From Bacteroidales bacterium (GTDB lineage: Bacteria > Bacteroidota > Bacteroidia > Bacteroidales > Muribaculaceae), in the NCBI GenBank assembly GCA_014800815.1, contig JAAVFI010000078.1, positions 1-57,416 of the forward strand: DNA of 57,416 bases, given 5' to 3'. The notes beneath the pieces are model-generated. The model was not told the origin of the DNA, ran no database searches, and saw only the letters and a program-made list of their open reading frames with translations. The number at the start of each line of letters is the position of its first letter. Position 1 is the first letter of the stretch. Made by a program: the position numbers and the translations under genes. Positions 53,644-57,416 of the stretch are shown here, one piece after another.

Positions 53644-55350
53644 ATGGATTGGCTCATAACTACATTCAGGGAAAACCCCGCAATCCCTATCTTCCTGACT
53701 CTCGGCCTCGGCTTTTGGTTAGGTAAATTAAAATATAAATCCTTTTCGCTCGGTACCGTTACTTCTGTACTGCTCGTCGGAGTGCTTGTCGGACAGCTCG
53801 ACATCCCTATCCCCGGCCCCGTCAAGTCTATTTTCTTCCTCCTCTTCCTCTTTGCAATCGGTTATAGCGTAGGCCCGCAGTTCTTCCAGGCTATGAAAGG
53901 CACAGGTATCAAGCAGGTTATCTTTGCCGTGGTCATGTGCGTTATCTGTTTGCTTGTCACTGCCGGAGTTGCCTATCTTTTCGGATACAACGCAGGTGAG
54001 GCTGTCGGACTCTTCGCAGGAGCTCAGACAATTTCTGCCGTAATCGGTGTGGGTGGGGATACAATTTCGACCCTTTCGGCTTCGGCTGCCGACAAGAAGA
54101 ATTGGACTGAACTTATCCCTGTATGCTACGCTGTTACATACATTTTCGGTACTATCGGTTCGGCTTACATCCTCAGTATTATCGGTCCCGCTATGCTTGG
54201 CGGCATAAAGAAAGTAAGAGAAGACACAGCACAGCTCGAGAAGGAGATGAACGACAGCTCCGTTATCGACGATCCTGCCTACGTCAACGCTTTCCGCCCC
54301 GTAGTATATCGTGCTTACAAGGTCGACGGCGACTTCTTCGCCACACCCCGTACTATAGCGGAGATTGAAACTCAGATAGAAAAAGAAGGGCGCCGCGGAT
54401 TCGTAGAACGCCTCCGCATGGCAAACGGCTCTATTGCCGATGCTCCCGAACAGGACCACGAAATAGCTAAAGACGACACTATCGTAATCAGCGGTCGCCG
54501 TGAATTTATCATAGGAGATGAATCCTGGATCGGCAAGGAAGTCTCAGACCCCGAACTCCTCAGCTTCCCTGTAGAACGTATTCCCGTAATGCTCGCAAGC
54601 AAGCAGTGCGACGGCAAGACTGTAGAACAACTCCGCGCAATGCCCGAGATGAACGGTGTAGCTATCGCCTCTATCACCCGCAGCTCACATGCCGTACCCG
54701 TCCTCGCGCAGACCAAACTCAATCGTGGCGATATGCTCACAATAATGGGTCTCAAGCGCGAAGTCGACACCGCAGCAAAAGCTATCGGATATGCCGACCG
54801 TCCCTCAAAGAGTACCGATATGGTATTCGTCGGCCTCGGCATCTTCATCGGTGCCCTCATCGGCGCCATTACTATCCACCTCGGAGGTATTCCCGTGAGC
54901 CTCAGCACATCAGGCGGCGCGCTTATCGCAGGCCTCGTACTCGGCTGGCTCCGCTCCAAGCACCCGACTTTCGGCGCTATCCCCGACTCCTCGGTATGGC
55001 TTATGAATAACCTCGGCCTCAACATGTTTATCGCCGTTATCGGCATCACAGCCGCGCCCACCTTTGTGAGCGGCATCAAAGAAGCAGGCTTCATGCTCTT
55101 CGTAGCCGGTATCATAGCCACAACCCTCCCGCTAATCATCGGTATCTTCATCGGCGACAAAGTCTTTAAATTCCACCCCGCTATCAACCTTGGATGTGTT
55201 GCCGGTTCGCGAGTCACCACAGCATCGCTCGGTGCTATCCAGGACGCCGTCGGATCTTCAGTACCCGCCCTCGGCTATACCATTACCTACGCTATCGGTA
55301 ATACCCTGCTCATCCTTATGGGTGTGGCCATGACACTGATGTTTGCATAA
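53644..55350 (+). CDS. aspT: aspartate:alanine antiporter
   Basis: 568-residue AAE-family exchanger that takes up aspartate and exports alanine. Layout: about five helices (~1-195), a central hydrophilic RCK_C/TrkA_C-type region (~205-390, VISGRREFIIGDE, LTIMGLKREVDTAAKAIGY), and about five more helices (~395-568, VFVGLGIFIGALIGAITIHL). GAQTISAVIGVGGDTIS and GCVAGSRVTTASLGAIQDAVG are AspT signature loops. It pairs with aspD directly downstream, 53 bp away. A C-rich tract (C4-T-C7) lies just upstream of the start codon, and no clear promoter was found. Confidence 0.95.
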   Translation: MDWLITTFRENPAIPIFLTLGLGFWLGKLKYKSFSLGTVTSVLLVGVLVGQLDIPIPGPVKSIFFLLFLFAIGYSVGPQFFQAMKGTGIKQVIFAVVMCVICLLVTAGVAYLFGYNAGEAVGLFAGAQTISAVIGVGGDTISTLSASAADKKNWTELIPVCYAVTYIFGTIGSAYILSIIGPAMLGGIKKVREDTAQLEKEMNDSSVIDDPAYVNAFRPVVYRAYKVDGDFFATPRTIAEIETQIEKEGRRGFVERLRMANGSIADAPEQDHEIAKDDTIVISGRREFIIGDESWIGKEVSDPELLSFPVERIPVMLASKQCDGKTVEQLRAMPEMNGVAIASITRSSHAVPVLAQTKLNRGDMLTIMGLKREVDTAAKAIGYADRPSKSTDMVFVGLGIFIGALIGAITIHLGGIPVSLSTSGGALIAGLVLGWLRSKHPTFGAIPDSSVWLMNNLGLNMFIAVIGITAAPTFVSGIKEAGFMLFVAGIIATTLPLIIGIFIGDKVFKFHPAINLGCVAGSRVTTASLGAIQDAVGSSVPALGYTITYAIGNTLLILMGVAMTLMFA

Positions 55351-55403
55351 CGTATTCTCATACTCCTCTCTCCTCTTAATATTTAAATCTCAACTGCTAC
55401 AAT

Positions 55404-57044
55404 ATGAATACTCCCAAAAATCCGCTCTCAAGAGCCTACGAAGAAAAACTCAGCCGGATGAGCCCCTTCGAAATCAAGAACGAACTTATCCGTCTGGCAC
55501 AGAAAGACGCACGCGAATCTTCCGCAACATATCTTAATGCCGGTCGCGGCAACCCCAACTGGACTTCATCCGATGCTCGCGAAGCCTTCTTCATGCTCGG
55601 CAACTTCGCCGTCGCCGAGTGTAAACGCGACTATAGCGATACTCCCGGTATTGCCGGCTGCCCCGAGCACGACGGCATAGCAAAGCGATTCCTCGACTAT
55701 CTCGAATCTCAGCCCGACAGCGACGGCAAAGACCAGCTCAAACGCGGCTATGACTACTGCGTGGAAACCTTCGGCGCCGACCCTGACGAACTCGTTTGGG
55801 AATGGACCGACGGCATCATCGGCGACCATTACCCCACCCCGCCCCGCATCCTCAAATACACCGAGGAAATTGTCCGCGCCTACCTCGCGCAGGAAATGGG
55901 CAACCGTGCCGACGGGCTCGGAAAAGAATACGACCTCTTCGCCGTCGAAGGCGGTACAGCCGGCATGTGCTACGTATTCGACTCCCTCCAGGCAAATCAT
56001 CTCGTGAAGAAAGGCGATAAGATTGCACTCATGGCGCCTCTGTTCACCCCTTATATCGAGATACCTAAGCTCGACCGCTTCGACTTCGACGTAGTCACTA
56101 TCAGCGCCAACCCCGTTGACGAAGACGGTTATCACGACTGGACATATCCCGACTCGGAGCTCGACAAGCTGCGCGACCCATCTGTCAAACTCGTCTGCCT
56201 CATCAACCCCTCCAATCCCCCCTCCTACCGACTCTCCGACGACAACCTCGAGCGATTTATCGACATCGTAAAGAAGGACAACCCTAACCTTATAGTCGTT
56301 ACCGACGACGTCTACGGCACCTTCGCCACCAACTTCAAGTCGCTGATGTACGTATTGCCCTACAATACGCTCTGCGTCTACTCTTTCTCCAAATATTTCG
56401 GAGCAACAGGCTGGCGACTCGGCGTAGTTGCAGCCGCTCAGAAAAACATCTTCGACAAGCTCATCTCGCAGCTCCCCGAAGACGAAAAGCAGGACCTCGC
56501 ACGCCGCTACGGCTCACTCACTCTTGATGTAAGCAAACTCAAATTCATCGACCGAATGGTTGCCGACAGTCGCGACGTAGCCCTCAACCACACCGCCGGT
56601 CCCTCTACCCCTCAGCAGATTATGATGAGCCTCTTCGCCCTCAAGTGCCTCAACGACACCTACGATGTGTACAAGAAGAAGATGCACGCCATGATCAACG
56701 ACCGCCTCGCCGCTCTCTGGGAGAACACCGGCTTCAAGATGATTGCCGACCCTCTGCGCGTTGGCTACTACTCCGAGATCGACATTATGGTATGGGCCCG
56801 CAAATTCTACGGCGACGAGTTCGCCGAATGGCTCTCCAAGAAGCACAATGCGCTTGACGTAACCATGCGCCTCGCTGCCGAAAAAGGCATCGTAGTGCTC
56901 AACGGCTCAGGCTTCGACGGCCCCGACTGGTCTATCCGCACCTCCGAGGCAAACCTCAACCGCGAAGACTACGTAACCATTGGCAAATCAATCCGCGAAG
57001 TCCTCGACGAATACCACCAGAACTTCCTCGAGTCAAAGAAATAA
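55404..57044 (+). CDS. aspD: aspartate 4-decarboxylase (bifunctional with aspartate transaminase)
   Basis: 546-residue PLP enzyme that decarboxylates L-aspartate to L-alanine and CO2. The PLP Lys is K330 in VYSFSKYFGATGWRLG. Other seen parts: LNAGRGNPNWTSSDAREAFF, FAVEGGTAGMCYVFDS, APLFTPYIEIPKL, CLINPSNPPSYRLSDDNLE and VVTDDVYGTFATNF (PLP-phenol Asp and Tyr). Length and the extended N- and C-termini are those of AspD, not of an ordinary ~400-residue aminotransferase. With AspT it exchanges one negative charge and uses one proton per turn, so it generates proton motive force and raises pH. It ends with a strong terminator. Confidence 0.96.
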   Translation: MNTPKNPLSRAYEEKLSRMSPFEIKNELIRLAQKDARESSATYLNAGRGNPNWTSSDAREAFFMLGNFAVAECKRDYSDTPGIAGCPEHDGIAKRFLDYLESQPDSDGKDQLKRGYDYCVETFGADPDELVWEWTDGIIGDHYPTPPRILKYTEEIVRAYLAQEMGNRADGLGKEYDLFAVEGGTAGMCYVFDSLQANHLVKKGDKIALMAPLFTPYIEIPKLDRFDFDVVTISANPVDEDGYHDWTYPDSELDKLRDPSVKLVCLINPSNPPSYRLSDDNLERFIDIVKKDNPNLIVVTDDVYGTFATNFKSLMYVLPYNTLCVYSFSKYFGATGWRLGVVAAAQKNIFDKLISQLPEDEKQDLARRYGSLTLDVSKLKFIDRMVADSRDVALNHTAGPSTPQQIMMSLFALKCLNDTYDVYKKKMHAMINDRLAALWENTGFKMIADPLRVGYYSEIDIMVWARKFYGDEFAEWLSKKHNALDVTMRLAAEKGIVVLNGSGFDGPDWSIRTSEANLNREDYVTIGKSIREVLDEYHQNFLESKK

Positions 57045-57058
57045 GACATCCCCCCAAT

Positions 57059-57102
57059 AATCACGCAGGGCCGATTCCACACGGAGCCGGCCCTGCGTGA
57101 TT
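57059..57102. terminator. strong intrinsic terminator after aspD
   Basis: AATCACGCAGGGCCG (57059-57073) and its exact reverse complement at 57088-57102 form a perfect 15-bp stem around a 14-nt loop. T-runs are short on both sides. It could serve both aspD and the convergent frame entering from the right. Confidence 0.85.
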
Positions 57103-57131
57103 TAAGACCGGCAAGCAAGAATAACAAAATT

Positions 57132-57416
57132 TCAATTTCCTCTTCGCTGCGGGACGTGAGCCGACAGGCTCATCGGGTGCGGGGCAGCTGCCGCTAAGGT
57201 GTAGAAGTCCAAGCCCTCCATTATCGGGCCCGAACCTCTGACCTCGGGTGGCGGCTTCTCCGGCGAAGAGACGGGGATTAGAAAAACGGTGGTCATGGGA
57301 GCGGCCTTCGCAGGCAGGTCTTCCATAGACTTTCGGCGATATGCGCGGTATGCGCTGATAGAGATGTCACGCTCTACACATGGCGGGAAGTCGGGATTGC
57401 GCGTGCCAGCACAGCT
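57132..57416 (-). CDS. hypothetical protein, C-terminal part (partial)
   Basis: A minus-strand frame open from the right edge (57416) to a TGA at 57132, 95 codons, with no start inside that need be real. The C-terminus is Pro- and Ala-rich (SSPEKPPPEVRGSGP, LAAAAPHPMSLSAHVPQ) and upstream reads RNPDFPPCVERDISISAYRA. No family recognised. The convergent terminator placed just past its stop supports a real gene, but 285 bp of open frame at this GC is not strong proof. Confidence 0.4.
   Translation of the reverse strand, partial: SCAGTRNPDFPPCVERDISISAYRAYRRKSMEDLPAKAAPMTTVFLIPVSSPEKPPPEVRGSGPIMEGLDFYTLAAAAPHPMSLSAHVPQRRGN

Overview
The window looks like a chromosomal segment of a Bacteroidota bacterium, most likely order Bacteroidales. 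A Muribaculaceae-like gut lineage is my inference from gene content and roughly 50% GC, not something proven here. The support is: a PorQ gene of the type IX secretion system, promoters of the Bacteroidota type (TTTG, about 20 nt, then TAnnTTTG), almost no Shine-Dalgarno sequences, and several Bacteroidota-restricted families (GLPGLI, DUF6249, DUF4286, DUF6150, DUF3316, and GH77 with tandem CBM20). I see no rRNA, tRNA, CRISPR array, insertion sequence or prophage.

Layout. 1-3100 is gene-poor and AT-rich. It holds the start of a GLPGLI-family secreted protein running off the left edge, a lone XRE-type regulator, and long non-coding stretches with inverted repeats and a cluster of TTGCAA palindromes. 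3125-5898 (+) holds rfbD, prfC and a small membrane protein, closed by an 18-bp stem terminator. 5946-9330 (-) is the operon porQ-cmk-ispH-exonuclease-small membrane protein. 9529-10801 (+) is a compact unit of DUF6249 membrane protein, ECF sigma factor and putative membrane anti-sigma factor. 10802-12076 (-) is a DUF2130 protein, divergent from a QueA-type gene with which it shares overlapping promoters. 12147-14453 (+) is queA plus a secreted Ntn-hydrolase.

14546-29724 (+) is a long, tightly packed, often translationally coupled run: a 1374-residue AlbA_2-domain protein, a glycosyltransferase, DUF4286, ruvC, ligA, trpS, rpoN, a PAP2-like membrane protein, purE, ispG, an M16 peptidase and a duplicated-domain lipoprotein. 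29822-37084 (+) holds the DPE2-type amylomaltase malQ and tamB. 37096-37458 (-) is a DUF6150 protein. 37573-44689 (+) holds an ECF-transporter S-like protein, ftsY, rimO, an isochorismate synthase, two tandem SGNH hydrolases and an acidic pRiA4b-ORF3-like protein. 44796-47570 (+) holds cardiolipin synthase, an HD-domain protein and a lipoprotein.

47537-53464 (-) is an apparent operon parC-DUF3316-S41 peptidase-degenerate M23-VanZ. 53644-57044 (+) is the aspartate:alanine exchange system aspT-aspD, closed by a 15-bp stem terminator. A partial minus-strand reading frame enters from the right edge.

Most of the window is housekeeping: DNA repair and topology, the last two MEP-pathway steps (ispG, ispH), tRNA and ribosome modification, envelope biogenesis and menaquinone. 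The points most worth following are the giant AlbA_2/OB-like protein, the DUF6249-sigma-membrane protein unit, the M23 homologue without metal ligands, the paired SGNH hydrolases, and several regulatory-looking DNA structures: nested inverted repeats abutting a start codon, interlocked divergent promoters, a hairpin just before tamB, and a poly-C tract before aspT.
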